Made by a program: the position numbers and the translations under genes. The notes beneath the pieces are model-generated. The model did no database searches, was not told the DNA's origin, and worked only from the letters and a program-made list of their open reading frames with translations. Positions 45,074-53,148 of a stretch of 64,000 bases of DNA are shown here, one piece after another. The first letter of the stretch is position 1; every line of letters starts with the position of its first letter. Source of the DNA: Nocardiopsis suaedae (GTDB lineage: Bacteria; Actinomycetota; Actinomycetes; Streptosporangiales; Streptosporangiaceae); the NCBI RefSeq assembly GCF_027706745.1, contig NZ_JAQFWP010000003.1, positions 1 to 64,000 on the forward strand, written 5' to 3'.

Positions 45074-46315
45074 ATGACCTTTGTCGAGTCGGCCCGGGAC
45101 GACCGGGCCTCCCGGTCCGCGCCCGCGCGGGCGCCCTACCTTCCCGCCCTGGACGGGCTGCGGGGCGCCGCGATCCTCGGGGTGCTGCTGTTCCACACCG
45201 ACCGCCTCCCCGGCGGGTTCCTCGGGGTGGACCTCTTCTTCGCCCTCTCCGGCTACCTCATCACCGACCTGCTGCTCCGCGAGACGGCGGCGACCGGCTC
45301 GGTCTCCCTTGCGGCCTTCTGGGGACGGCGGATCCGCCGCCTCTTCCCCGCGCTCGCGGTGATGCTCGCCGGTGCGGCCCTGCTGGTCCGGGCGTTCGCG
45401 CCGCCGGACACGGTGCGCAGCATGCTCTCCGACGGCCCGTGGGTGCAGGCCAACCTGGTCAACTGGCACCTGCTCGCCGAATCGGCCGGGTACTGGGACC
45501 GGTTCGGGGCCGAGCGGGTGTTCGAGCACCTGTGGAGCATCGCCGTCGAGGAGCAGTTCTACCTGGTGTGGCCGCTCGTCCTGGTGGCCGTGGCCCACCT
45601 CGCACGGCGCAGGCGCGGGGCGCGGCGGGCCGACGGGGGTATCGCGGTCGCGGCCGCCCTCGCCTCCGCCGTCTCGCTGGCGCTGATGGTGCTCCTCGTC
45701 GACGGGGCCGACCCCTCCCGTGTGTACATGGGCACCGACACCCGCGCGTTCTCCCTCCTGCTGGGGGCGATGGTCGCGACCGGGCCGGTGCGCGCCGCCC
45801 TGGCGCGCGCGGTCGGCCGGTGGGCGGGCGCCGCCGCGGCGGTCCTGGCGGTCGGCATCGCCGCGCTGTGGCTGGTCGCGGACGGCACCGACTCCCTGTG
45901 GCTGTTCACCGGCGGGCTCTTCGCGCACTCGCTGGCCTCGGCGCTGCTGATCGGCTTGTGCGCGCAGGCGCCGCGCACCTCCGTCGCTCGCGCGCTCTCC
46001 TGGCGGCCGCTGCGGTGGCTCGGGCTGGTCTCCTACAGCCTCTACCTGTGGCACTGGCCGGTGATCGTGCTCCTCTCGCCGGAGCGCACCGGCCTGGACG
46101 GGTGGGCCTGGACCGCGACCGTGGGGGCCGTGTCGGTCGCGGCGGCCTCCCTCTCCAAGCACCTGGTCGAGGATCCGATCCGGTTCCGCGCCGGGTGGGC
46201 GCGGGGGCGCCGCGGGGCCGTGGCGTTCGGGGCCGCGATGGTGGCCCTGGCGGTGCTGTGGGTGGCGATCCCGGCCCCGCCTCCGGCAGCCGTCGACGTC
46301 GCACTCCTGGAATGA
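45074..46315 (+). CDS. Acyltransferase 3 family membrane protein (OatA-like)
   Basis: A 413-residue integral membrane O-acyltransferase with about ten helices. Family motifs are LPALDGLRGAAILGVLLFH, GFLGVDLFFALSGYLITDLLL, FWGRRIRRLFPAL and HLWSIAVEEQFYLVWPL, with the active-site His and the R/E residues expected. It should move acyl groups from the cytoplasm to extracellular glycans or lipids. OatA proteins normally end in an SGNH domain. That domain is absent here, and an SGNH lipoprotein with the same promoter block lies 4 kb away, probably its partner. Substrate unknown. Confidence 0.9.
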   Translation: MTFVESARDDRASRSAPARAPYLPALDGLRGAAILGVLLFHTDRLPGGFLGVDLFFALSGYLITDLLLRETAATGSVSLAAFWGRRIRRLFPALAVMLAGAALLVRAFAPPDTVRSMLSDGPWVQANLVNWHLLAESAGYWDRFGAERVFEHLWSIAVEEQFYLVWPLVLVAVAHLARRRRGARRADGGIAVAAALASAVSLALMVLLVDGADPSRVYMGTDTRAFSLLLGAMVATGPVRAALARAVGRWAGAAAAVLAVGIAALWLVADGTDSLWLFTGGLFAHSLASALLIGLCAQAPRTSVARALSWRPLRWLGLVSYSLYLWHWPVIVLLSPERTGLDGWAWTATVGAVSVAAASLSKHLVEDPIRFRAGWARGRRGAVAFGAAMVALAVLWVAIPAPPPAAVDVALLE

Positions 46316-46343
46316 CCGCCCGGGCGGGGCGCACCGAAGCAGG

Positions 46344-46835
46344 TCAGCCGATCAGCGGGCAGGTCCGGAGCTCCTCCGATTCCCGTCCCCCCGTGGTGAA
46401 GCCGACCCGCACCTCGGTGTCCTCCGCCCCTCCGCTCTGCACGTGGACGCCCAGTGCGGTGCACACGATCTGATCGATGCCCTGCGGGGTGACCTCGTCC
46501 ATCGCCAACGGCACCAGCACCGTGAGCACCTCCGGCCCGGTGGTCACGACGACCCGTGTCGTGGAGACGGCGGCGATCCCGGTGCTCAGCCCTGAAGTCG
46601 GCCCGGGCCCCGCGATCAGCAGCGACACCGCGTCGGACACGGTGCCCAGGCGGCCGCTGTCCCGGAAATCCGGCTGCAGCTCGCCGTCGCCGCCGATGAA
46701 GTACAGGGTGACGCCGGGCGCCACGCCCGTCGGGGCGCGGCCCCCGTCGGCCGGACCGGTGGGGCGCAGGCCGCAGCCCGCCGACAGCAGGACGGCGAGC
46801 AGCGGCACGAGCACCCGGACCAGGAACGGCCTCAT
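46344..46835 (-). CDS. GerMN-domain lipoprotein
   Basis: A 163-residue lipoprotein with lipobox LSAGC near residue 21. The mature part is a GerMN (spore/sensor-associated) fold: VTLYFIGGDGELQP, VSDAVSLLIAGP, VLTVLVPLAMDEVTPQGIDQIVCTAL. Its ATG overlaps the histidine kinase stop (ATGA), so regulator, kinase and lipoprotein form one operon. This resembles the MtrA-MtrB-LpqB layout, where a GerMN lipoprotein tunes the kinase, but the beta-propeller of LpqB is absent. It probably senses or buffers an envelope signal. Confidence 0.85.
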   Translation of the reverse strand: MRPFLVRVLVPLLAVLLSAGCGLRPTGPADGGRAPTGVAPGVTLYFIGGDGELQPDFRDSGRLGTVSDAVSLLIAGPGPTSGLSTGIAAVSTTRVVVTTGPEVLTVLVPLAMDEVTPQGIDQIVCTALGVHVQSGGAEDTEVRVGFTTGGRESEELRTCPLIG

Positions 46836-48367
46836 CGCTCCTCCTCCCCATGACCGGGCCCGTCGGCGTGCCCGCCAGGGTGGCCGACACCGTGCCCGCC
46901 ATCGCGGTCACCACCGGGGTCCCTTGGCAGCCGCAGCACGAACCGCGCCCCGCCTTCGGTGTTCTCCGCGACGAGGTCCCCGCCGTGCAGACGGGCGTTC
47001 TCCAACGCGATCGCCAGACCGAGCCCGCTGCCGGGCGTGCGGGTCCGCGCCGCGTCCCCTTTGTAGAAGCGGTCGAACACGTGTGGAAGCACGTCCTCGG
47101 GCAGCCCCGGCCCCTCGTCGGCGACCTCGATCCGCACCTCGCCCCCGCCGGTGCCCTCACCCCCGTCACCGTCGCCCGCCACGCGCACCCGCACGGGCGG
47201 CGCACCGTGCCGCAGCGCGTTGCCGACCAGGTTGGCCACGATGACGTCCAGACGGCGCCGGTCGGCCAGCAGCCCCACCGGCCCGTCGGCCTCCACGGCG
47301 ACCCGGTCCGTCCACCCCCGCGCGCGCAGGCAGTCCCGGACGGCCTCGGCCGCGTCGACCTCCTCCAGCCGGAGGGCGGCGGAACCGGCGTCGAACCGGG
47401 AGACCTCCATCAGCTCCTCCACGAGCGCCACCAGCCTCCGGGTCTCGGTGACCGCCAGCTCCACGGACTCGCGGTCGTCGGCCTCCATCCGGTCGGCCGC
47501 CGACGCCAGCACGTCCACCACCGCCGTCAGCGTGCTCAGCGGGGTCCGCAGCTCGTGGGAGACGTCGGAGGCGAACCGGCGGGCGTCGGCCCGCATCCGC
47601 TCCATCTGCGCCATCGACTCCTGCAGCGACGCGGCCATCTCGTTGACGGTCGCGGTCAGCGCCGCCAGCTCGTCGGCGCCCTGCGGCACCGTCCGCGCAC
47701 CGAGGTCGCCGTCGGCGAGCCGGCGCGCCGTGTCGCGCAGGTCGCGCACCGGGCGCAGCACCCCGCGCGCGGCCAGCAGGGCCAGCAGCACGGCCAGCGG
47801 CAGCGCCAGCGCGGAGGCGGCGACCGCCGACCTGGTGAGCACGTCGATCTGCCCCTCGACGCCGGAGAGGTCGCGCACGGTGTAGACCTCGATGCCGGAC
47901 GGTGTGCGCGCGCCGTCGGTATCCGTCAGCATGACCGGCATGCCGATGAGGAGCTTCGGCGCGCCGTCGTCGGTGATCCTCCGGACGCTGATCCGGTCCC
48001 GCTCGCGCACGGCGTCCCGCACCGGGCCGATGCCCGGCCCGGGGGCGTCCGCGTCGGCCGACCGCAGGTCCTCATAGGTCACCAGGGTGTTCGGCCCTAC
48101 GGCCGCGCGCAGCCGGTCCAGCCCCTCCTCGTCCGGCGGGTAGTCCAGCTCGGGGGCGAGTGCGGCCACCCGGTCCGCGACGGTCCCGGTGAGCCGCTCC
48201 TGCGCGCCGTCCACCAGCGCCGTCCCGGCCGACCCGGCGGCGGCCCAGGCCGCGGCCGCGGCACCGACCACGGTCACCAGCACGAACGCCACCAGGAGCC
48301 GGGTGCGCAGGCCGCGCGGCCGCAGCCGGTGCGCCCAGGCGCCCGCGCGGCGGAGGCCGCCGGTCAC
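46832..48367 (-). CDS. Sensor histidine kinase (HAMP type)
   Basis: A 511-residue membrane kinase. TM1 (LLVAFVLVTVVGAAAAAW) lies near 25, an outside loop of about 150 residues follows, then TM2, HAMP (ARGVLRPVRDLRDTARRLADGD in part), the H-box SDVSHELRTPLSTL, and ATP boxes NLVGNALRHG, DEGPGLPED, GSGLGLAIA. GTG 48367 overlaps the response regulator stop (GTGA). It forms the regulator-kinase-GerMN lipoprotein operon and is predicted to control the flanking acyltransferase and SGNH genes. The C-tail is His/Gly/Asp-rich and may be disordered. Confidence 0.92.
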   Translation of the reverse strand: MTGGLRRAGAWAHRLRPRGLRTRLLVAFVLVTVVGAAAAAWAAAGSAGTALVDGAQERLTGTVADRVAALAPELDYPPDEEGLDRLRAAVGPNTLVTYEDLRSADADAPGPGIGPVRDAVRERDRISVRRITDDGAPKLLIGMPVMLTDTDGARTPSGIEVYTVRDLSGVEGQIDVLTRSAVAASALALPLAVLLALLAARGVLRPVRDLRDTARRLADGDLGARTVPQGADELAALTATVNEMAASLQESMAQMERMRADARRFASDVSHELRTPLSTLTAVVDVLASAADRMEADDRESVELAVTETRRLVALVEELMEVSRFDAGSAALRLEEVDAAEAVRDCLRARGWTDRVAVEADGPVGLLADRRRLDVIVANLVGNALRHGAPPVRVRVAGDGDGGEGTGGGEVRIEVADEGPGLPEDVLPHVFDRFYKGDAARTRTPGSGLGLAIALENARLHGGDLVAENTEGGARFVLRLPRDPGGDRDGGHGVGHPGGHADGPGHGEEER

Positions 48368-49035
48368 AGCGGCCCGAACCGGTAGCCGAACCCGCGCACC
48401 GTCTGCACGTACTCCGGCGCCGCCGGGTGTTCCTCGATCTTGGCGCGCAGCCGCTGTACGCAGTTGTCGACCAGCCGGGAGTCGCCCAGGTAGTCGTGCT
48501 CCCAGACCTCTTCCAGAAGCTGCCGCCTGCTGAACACCCGGCCGGGGGCGCGGGACAGGGTCAGCAGCAGCCGCAGCTCGGTGGGGGTCAGCGCCACCGG
48601 GGCGTCGTGCAGCGTGACGGTGAGGGCCTCGGTGTCGATGCGCAGGCCCCCGTGGACGCGCACGCCGTCCGAGGGGGCGCTGCGGCGCAGCACCGCGCGG
48701 ATGCGCGCGTCCAGGACGGTGGGCTGCGCGGGTTTGACGACGTAGTCGTCGGCACCCGCCTCCAGCCCGGTGACGACGTCGAAGTCGTCGCCGCGCGCGG
48801 TCAGCATCACCACCGGCACCCCGCCTGCGGCGCGGATCCGGCGGCAGACCTCGAATCCGCTGATGCCCGGCAGCATCAGGTCGAGCACCACCAGGTCGCA
48901 TGCGGCGGCGCCGAGCGCGCGGAGGCCGTCCTCTCCGGTCTCCGCGGTGCGCACCTCGTGGCCGTGCCTGGACAGGGCGAGCTGCAGCCCGCGCCGCACC
49001 CCGGGGTCGTCCTCGATCAGCAGAATCGTCGCCAT
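48364..49035 (-). CDS. OmpR-family response regulator
   Basis: A 223-residue regulator: receiver domain (LLIEDDPGVRRGL; VLDLMLPGISG with the phospho-Asp; VVKPAQP with Lys) and OmpR winged helix ending VRGFGYRFG. ATG 49035 lies 124 bp from the divergent SGNH gene, and the GACACG direct repeats sit in that gap. So it may bind there to drive both SGNH and itself. OmpR-type proteins bind tandem half-sites about 10-11 bases apart, as seen. Confidence 0.93.
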   Translation of the reverse strand: MATILLIEDDPGVRRGLQLALSRHGHEVRTAETGEDGLRALGAAACDLVVLDLMLPGISGFEVCRRIRAAGGVPVVMLTARGDDFDVVTGLEAGADDYVVKPAQPTVLDARIRAVLRRSAPSDGVRVHGGLRIDTEALTVTLHDAPVALTPTELRLLLTLSRAPGRVFSRRQLLEEVWEHDYLGDSRLVDNCVQRLRAKIEEHPAAPEYVQTVRGFGYRFGPL

Positions 49036-49094
49036 CGGCCTCAGTATGCGCCGTCGGCGGCCGCCGGTCCCGCAACGGCGGGCCGCTTCGGCGG

Positions 49095-49121
49095 GACTGC
49101 GACACGACTGCGACACGGCGG
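49095..49121. promoter_or_regulatory. Direct-repeat operator candidate between response regulator and SGNH gene
   Basis: GACTGCGACACGACTGCGAC and on to ACGGCGG: two TGCGACACG units with an 11-base period (GACACG at 49101 and 49112). It is a near-copy of 45009-45035, and both sit 39 bases before an ATG. A GGAC...CGTC pair with a 13-base gap (GGAC at 49133, CGTC at 49150) is also conserved between the two promoters. Confidence 0.7.
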
Positions 49122-49159
49122 CGGAGGCGCCGGGACGTCGGGCGTGCACCGTCGAAGGC

Positions 49160-49924
49160 ATGATCAACAGAAATCTCCTGGCCATAGGCCTGACCGGTCC
49201 GCTCGTCCTCGCCGCCGGGTGCTCCGGCGGCCCGGCCGCCTCCGGGGACGGGGCGCCGGAAGGGGGCGGCGGGTCGTCCGGCCCGGCCCTGTCCACGGTG
49301 CTCCTGCTCGGCGATTCGGTGGCCGCGGGCCAGGCCCTTCCCATGGCCGAGGCGTTCGGGGCGAGCGGCGTGGAGTTCACGTCGATCGCCTCCGACGGCG
49401 GGGGCAACGTCGTCGGGCCGTTCTCCGAGAAGAACTGGGAGGAGCTGCCCGACCGGATCGCCTCCGCCGAGGCGGACGCCGTCGTCTACCAGATCACCAC
49501 CTACGACTGGGGCACCCGCGAGGAGCAGCGGGAAGGCTACGCGAAGCTGGCGGACACGGTGGTCGACAGCGGCTCCGACCTGTTCCTGGTCACCATGCCG
49601 CCGATCGAGCCGGACGACTTCTACGCACCGCACATGGAGGACCTGGACCGCACCGCGGAGGTCGCGGGCGAGGTCGCGGAGTCCTCGGACGGGGTGGAGC
49701 TGCTCGACGCGGAGGAGGTGTGGGGGGAGGAGTTCCAGCGGACCCGGGAGGGCGAGCCCGACCGCAGCTCCGACGGCATCCACACCTGCCCGCAGGGTGC
49801 GGCCCGGTTCACCCGGTGGGTGCTGGACGAGCTGGCGGGGTCCTACCCGGGGTTCGCGCCCGCCGACCCCGAGGAGTGGGCGAACACCGGCTGGTCCGGT
49901 GACGAGCGCTTCTCGGGGTGCTGA
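49160..49924 (+). CDS. SGNH/GDSL-type hydrolase lipoprotein
   Basis: A 254-residue exported lipoprotein with lipobox LAAGC near residue 21. SGNH blocks: GDSVAAG (nucleophile Ser), a Gly (GGNVVG), Asn-poor block III, and DGIHTC (catalytic Asp and His). It probably adds or removes acyl groups on an extracellular polymer. The paired acyltransferase 3 gene lacks its usual SGNH domain and carries the same promoter block, which suggests a split OatA-like system. Divergent from the response regulator gene. Confidence 0.85.
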   Translation: MINRNLLAIGLTGPLVLAAGCSGGPAASGDGAPEGGGGSSGPALSTVLLLGDSVAAGQALPMAEAFGASGVEFTSIASDGGGNVVGPFSEKNWEELPDRIASAEADAVVYQITTYDWGTREEQREGYAKLADTVVDSGSDLFLVTMPPIEPDDFYAPHMEDLDRTAEVAGEVAESSDGVELLDAEEVWGEEFQRTREGEPDRSSDGIHTCPQGAARFTRWVLDELAGSYPGFAPADPEEWANTGWSGDERFSGC

Positions 49925-49984
49925 CACCCGGGGTGCTCCCGGAGCCGCGGCCGTCGACCGCCCCCTGACCCCGGGCGGCCCACC

Positions 49985-50015
49985 TTGACCTCAAGCGTGC
50001 TCGAGCTCCTAGCGT
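49985..50015 (+). promoter_or_regulatory. SoxR/MerR-type promoter of the MFS exporter gene
   Basis: -35 TTGACC (49985-49990) and -10 TAGCGT (50010-50015) are 19 bases apart, the overlong spacing used by MerR-family activators. The spacer carries the dyad ACCTCAAG-cgtg-CTCGAGCT (6 of 8 pairs), close to actinobacterial SoxR boxes. The controlling MerR protein is not next to it. Confidence 0.65.
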
Positions 50016-50063
50016 TCGTTCGGAGACGCCCCGAAGATCCCCCTGAAGGAACGAGGAGCGAGG

Positions 50064-51572
50064 ATGGACACCGACGCTGCGCTCCGCGCAGGCCGCCCCT
50101 CACGACGAACGGCAGGTCCCGTGGCCCCATCACCCGTCGAGGACAGTGCCCGCGACCGGACCCCGACGCCCCGCCCACCCGCGCCCCGCCTATGGGTGGT
50201 CGCGCTCATCGCGTGCGCCGGGCAGTTCCTGGTCGTCCTCGACGTCTCGGTCGTCAATGTGGCCCTCCCGGCCATGCGGACCGCCCTCGGGCTCAGCGAG
50301 ACCGGGCTGCAGTGGGTGGTCAACCTCTACACCATCGCCTTCGCCGGCCTCATGCTGCTCGGGGGCCGGGCCGTCGACCTCTTCGGGCGCAAGAGGATGT
50401 TCCTGCTCGGCCTCGGCACCTTCATCGCCGCCAGCCTCGTCGGCGGGCTCGCCCAGGAGCCGTGGCACCTGCTCGGAGCGCGCGCGGTACAGGGGATCGG
50501 GGCCGCCGTGCTCGCCCCCGCGACGCTCACCATCCTCACCACCTCCTTCCCGCCGGGACCCGCGCGGACCCGGGCCATCGCCACATGGACCGCCGTCGGC
50601 GCCGGGGGCGGCGCGGCCGGGGGGATCATCGGCGGCGCGCTGACCGAACTGCTGTCCTGGCGCTGGGTGCTGCTCATCAACGTGCCCATCGGGGCGCTGG
50701 CCCTGCTCGCCGCCGTGCTGTGGGTCGCCGAGCGGCGCGACCGCGAGGGCGCCCCCGCGCGGCTCGACGCGCCGGGCGCCCTCCTGGTCACCCTCGGGCT
50801 GGTGACGCTCGTCTACGGGGTGGTGCAGACCGAGTCCCAGGGGTGGGCGTCCCCGTGGTCCCTCGCGCCGCTGTTCGGCGGGATCGTGCTGATCGGCGCG
50901 TTCATCCTGGTGGAGGCGCGGACGGCGGCGCCGCTGGTGCCGCTGCGGCTGCTCGCTGCGCGCCCGGTCGCGGCGGCGAATACGGCGATGTTCGTGTGCG
51001 GGGCCGCGATGATGTCGATGTGGTACTTCATGTCCCTGTACATGCAGAACGTGCTGCGCATGAGCCCTTTGGAGACGGGGCTGGGCTTCCTCGCGCAGAC
51101 CGTCAGCATCATCCTGGGGTCGAAGATCGCGCCGTGGGCGATGCGGGCGGTCGACGGCAAGTACGTGGCGATGGCCGGGGTCGCGGTGAGCGGCGCCGGG
51201 TTCCTGTGGGCCGGAGGGGGGATCCCCGCCGGGGGCGGGTACGCGGCCACGGTCCTGGGGCCCGGCATCCTGATGGCCTTCGGGTCCGGGCTGGCCGCCA
51301 CACCGCTGACCTCGTCGGCCACGGCCGCTGCGGACCCGTCCGACGCGGGGCTGGTGTCGGGGCTCGTCAACACGTCGCGCACGGTGGGCGGTGCCCTGGG
51401 TCTGGCGGCCCTGTCCACGGTCGCGGCGGCGTACGCCTCGCCCGGGGCGGGTCCGGACGCCCTGGCGGGCGGCTACGCCCTCGCGTTCCGGATCGGCGGG
51501 TCGGTCCTGCTGGCCGGAGCCGTGTTCGTCCTGGCGGCCCTGCCCCGACTGCGGGCATCCGAGCCTGCGTGA
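50064..51572 (+). CDS. MFS drug exporter, DHA2 (EmrB/QacA) family, 14 helices
   Basis: A 502-residue proton-driven exporter. Motif A is GGRAVDLFGRKRMFLLG, the DHA2 signature is FLVVLDVSVVNVALPAM, motif C follows as GAGGGAAGGIIGGALTE, and about 14 membrane helices are seen. Its promoter is of SoxR/MerR type, so it is likely induced by redox-cycling or quinone-like compounds. Substrate is inferred only as toxic small molecules. ATG 50064 follows GAGGAGCGAGG. The N-terminal 40 residues are hydrophilic. Confidence 0.93.
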   Translation: MDTDAALRAGRPSRRTAGPVAPSPVEDSARDRTPTPRPPAPRLWVVALIACAGQFLVVLDVSVVNVALPAMRTALGLSETGLQWVVNLYTIAFAGLMLLGGRAVDLFGRKRMFLLGLGTFIAASLVGGLAQEPWHLLGARAVQGIGAAVLAPATLTILTTSFPPGPARTRAIATWTAVGAGGGAAGGIIGGALTELLSWRWVLLINVPIGALALLAAVLWVAERRDREGAPARLDAPGALLVTLGLVTLVYGVVQTESQGWASPWSLAPLFGGIVLIGAFILVEARTAAPLVPLRLLAARPVAAANTAMFVCGAAMMSMWYFMSLYMQNVLRMSPLETGLGFLAQTVSIILGSKIAPWAMRAVDGKYVAMAGVAVSGAGFLWAGGGIPAGGGYAATVLGPGILMAFGSGLAATPLTSSATAAADPSDAGLVSGLVNTSRTVGGALGLAALSTVAAAYASPGAGPDALAGGYALAFRIGGSVLLAGAVFVLAALPRLRASEPA

Positions 51573-51632
51573 CGCGGGCGGGGTGTGAAGCAGGCAGGGC
51601 GTGATCCGGGCGGTCTGTGATTGACTGCGCCC

Positions 51633-52259
51633 ATGTCCCCCCGTGATCGCATTGTCGGCGGCCTGCACGACCCCGGTGACCCCGTCCCCGGCGCGTCCGT
51701 CGAGGCCCGATGGGTGAACCTGCGCTGGCGCCGGATGCCCGCGTGGATCGCGGCGACGACGGTCTCGGTCGCCGCGGGTGCCGCCATCGCCTTCCGCATG
51801 GTCGAGGAGGCGGGCAAGCCCTACATCGGTGCGAGCGAGATCACCGGCGGCGCCGTGTTCCTCGTGGCGTCGGCGGTCGTCGCGGTGTGGATGGTGTGGG
51901 TGGCCCCGCGGGTGCTCACCCGCCAGGGGGTGGCGGTCGACGGCATCGGTATCGCGCTGATCCAGGAGGGCAAGCTGTGGTCCCCGGACCGGACCGTGCG
52001 GATCCCGTGGGGCGTGGTCCGCTCGGTCACCGAGCGCGATGACTACGTCGGCCGGTCCGACCACCGTGGGGACCGCCGCAGGAGGGTCGCCAAGGTCAGC
52101 CTGCTGCTGGACGCGGACCTCCGCGGCGTCATGGTCCCGAGCTGGGTCGGGGCCGCGCCGGGGGCGCTTCCGGTCCGTGTCGCGATCGCGCCGGGCAACC
52201 GGAGGCGGTCGAAGGTCGTCCAAGCGCTCCGCGCGGTGCGGCCCGACCTCGTCATGTAG
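51633..52259 (+). CDS. Small membrane protein with PH-like domain
   Basis: A 208-residue protein: two membrane helices (AWIAATTVSVAAGAAIAF; ITGGAVFLVASAVVAVWMVW) and a cytoplasmic beta-rich C-terminus (VLTRQGVAVDGIGIALIQEG; RIPWGVVRSVTERDDYVG) that resembles bacterial PH domains. ATG 51633 (MSPRDRIVGGLHD) is chosen over a TTG at 51621. No known function. It is followed by a convergent gene 19 bp away. Confidence 0.65.
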   Translation: MSPRDRIVGGLHDPGDPVPGASVEARWVNLRWRRMPAWIAATTVSVAAGAAIAFRMVEEAGKPYIGASEITGGAVFLVASAVVAVWMVWVAPRVLTRQGVAVDGIGIALIQEGKLWSPDRTVRIPWGVVRSVTERDDYVGRSDHRGDRRRRVAKVSLLLDADLRGVMVPSWVGAAPGALPVRVAIAPGNRRRSKVVQALRAVRPDLVM

Positions 52260-52278
52260 TGGGGCCCGGCCGTGCGCC

Positions 52279-52986
52279 TCACCTCCAGTTCGGCATGCGG
52301 TCCAGCAGGTCGCACCGGAAGTCGAGGGCCGGCAGCAGCTCCTGGGGGTCCCGATGGTCGTTGACCGGGTCGGCCGCGTCGAGGAACTCCCCGCGGAAGA
52401 AGACCACGCGGGGCGTGCGCGGATCGGTCAGCAGGAAGCGCACGGCGTCCGGTTGCAGGATGGCGCGCGCGAAGTCGCCGCCGTCCACGCCCGTCACCTC
52501 GAACCGGCCGTCGAATTCCGGGTGGCCGATCGTCGTCCCGCCCCGCCCGATGGCCTGGTTGGCCGAGTTCTGGAGCTGCGGGAGGCGGCTGATGTTCAGG
52601 ACCGGGTGGCGTGTGGGGGTCGCGACCCAGACGGCCCGCTCCCGCCGGCGGCCCCCTTGGTGGGTCACATCGAAGGTGGCGGCGACGAAACGCCTGCCCC
52701 GGTGGACGCCGGAGACGACGTCGTGCGCCGCCGTGGCCCTGGGGGTGCCCCACAACGGTTCGCGCAGTTCGGGCCGGTCGAACTGGCGGTTGTACAGCTC
52801 GATGAACGCGTCGTCCTGCTCGGCGAAGGTCCATCCGAATTGTTCGATCGCGGGGCGGACCTGCCGCGCTTCAGGAAGTCGGTGGGCCCGGTTCGCCCGT
52901 AGGACGAAGAAGATCAGCAGGCCCACGGCGGCGAAGACGAGCAGTGTCCCGACGATGACGATGACCAGCACTACGGCCGAACTCAT
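52279..52986 (-). CDS. Hypothetical single-pass membrane protein
   Basis: A 235-residue protein with an N-terminal membrane anchor (VVLVIVIVGTLLVFAAVGLL) followed by a soluble domain of about 200 residues. That domain has a beta-sheet repeat pattern (GVHRGRRFVAATFDVTHQG; DGRFEVTGVDGGDFARAIL; RTPRVVFFRGEFLD) seen in actinobacterial hypothetical proteins. No catalytic motif is recognised. A 162-bp gap with no clear signal separates it from the helical-repeat gene. Confidence 0.65.
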   Translation of the reverse strand: MSSAVVLVIVIVGTLLVFAAVGLLIFFVLRANRAHRLPEARQVRPAIEQFGWTFAEQDDAFIELYNRQFDRPELREPLWGTPRATAAHDVVSGVHRGRRFVAATFDVTHQGGRRRERAVWVATPTRHPVLNISRLPQLQNSANQAIGRGGTTIGHPEFDGRFEVTGVDGGDFARAILQPDAVRFLLTDPRTPRVVFFRGEFLDAADPVNDHRDPQELLPALDFRCDLLDRMPNWR

Positions 52987-53148
52987 TTGCCGCTCTCCAA
53001 CGGACGGGAACCTGGCGCCCGCGTCGCACCGGCCGTTCGATCACGCGCCCGTGCGAACGCGGAGGCCAGGTTCGCACAGGCCCGCCCGTCCCGTCGCCGC
53101 CGCCTTGATGGGCTCCGCCCACCCCTGCCGAGGCCGCCCCGCTCCGCC

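Noticed and set aside
46832-49927. Single 1031-residue minus-strand frame spanning kinase, regulator and SGNH region
   Set aside because: Only the part from 48367 down is the kinase; the rest is antisense or out of frame to the response regulator and SGNH genes.
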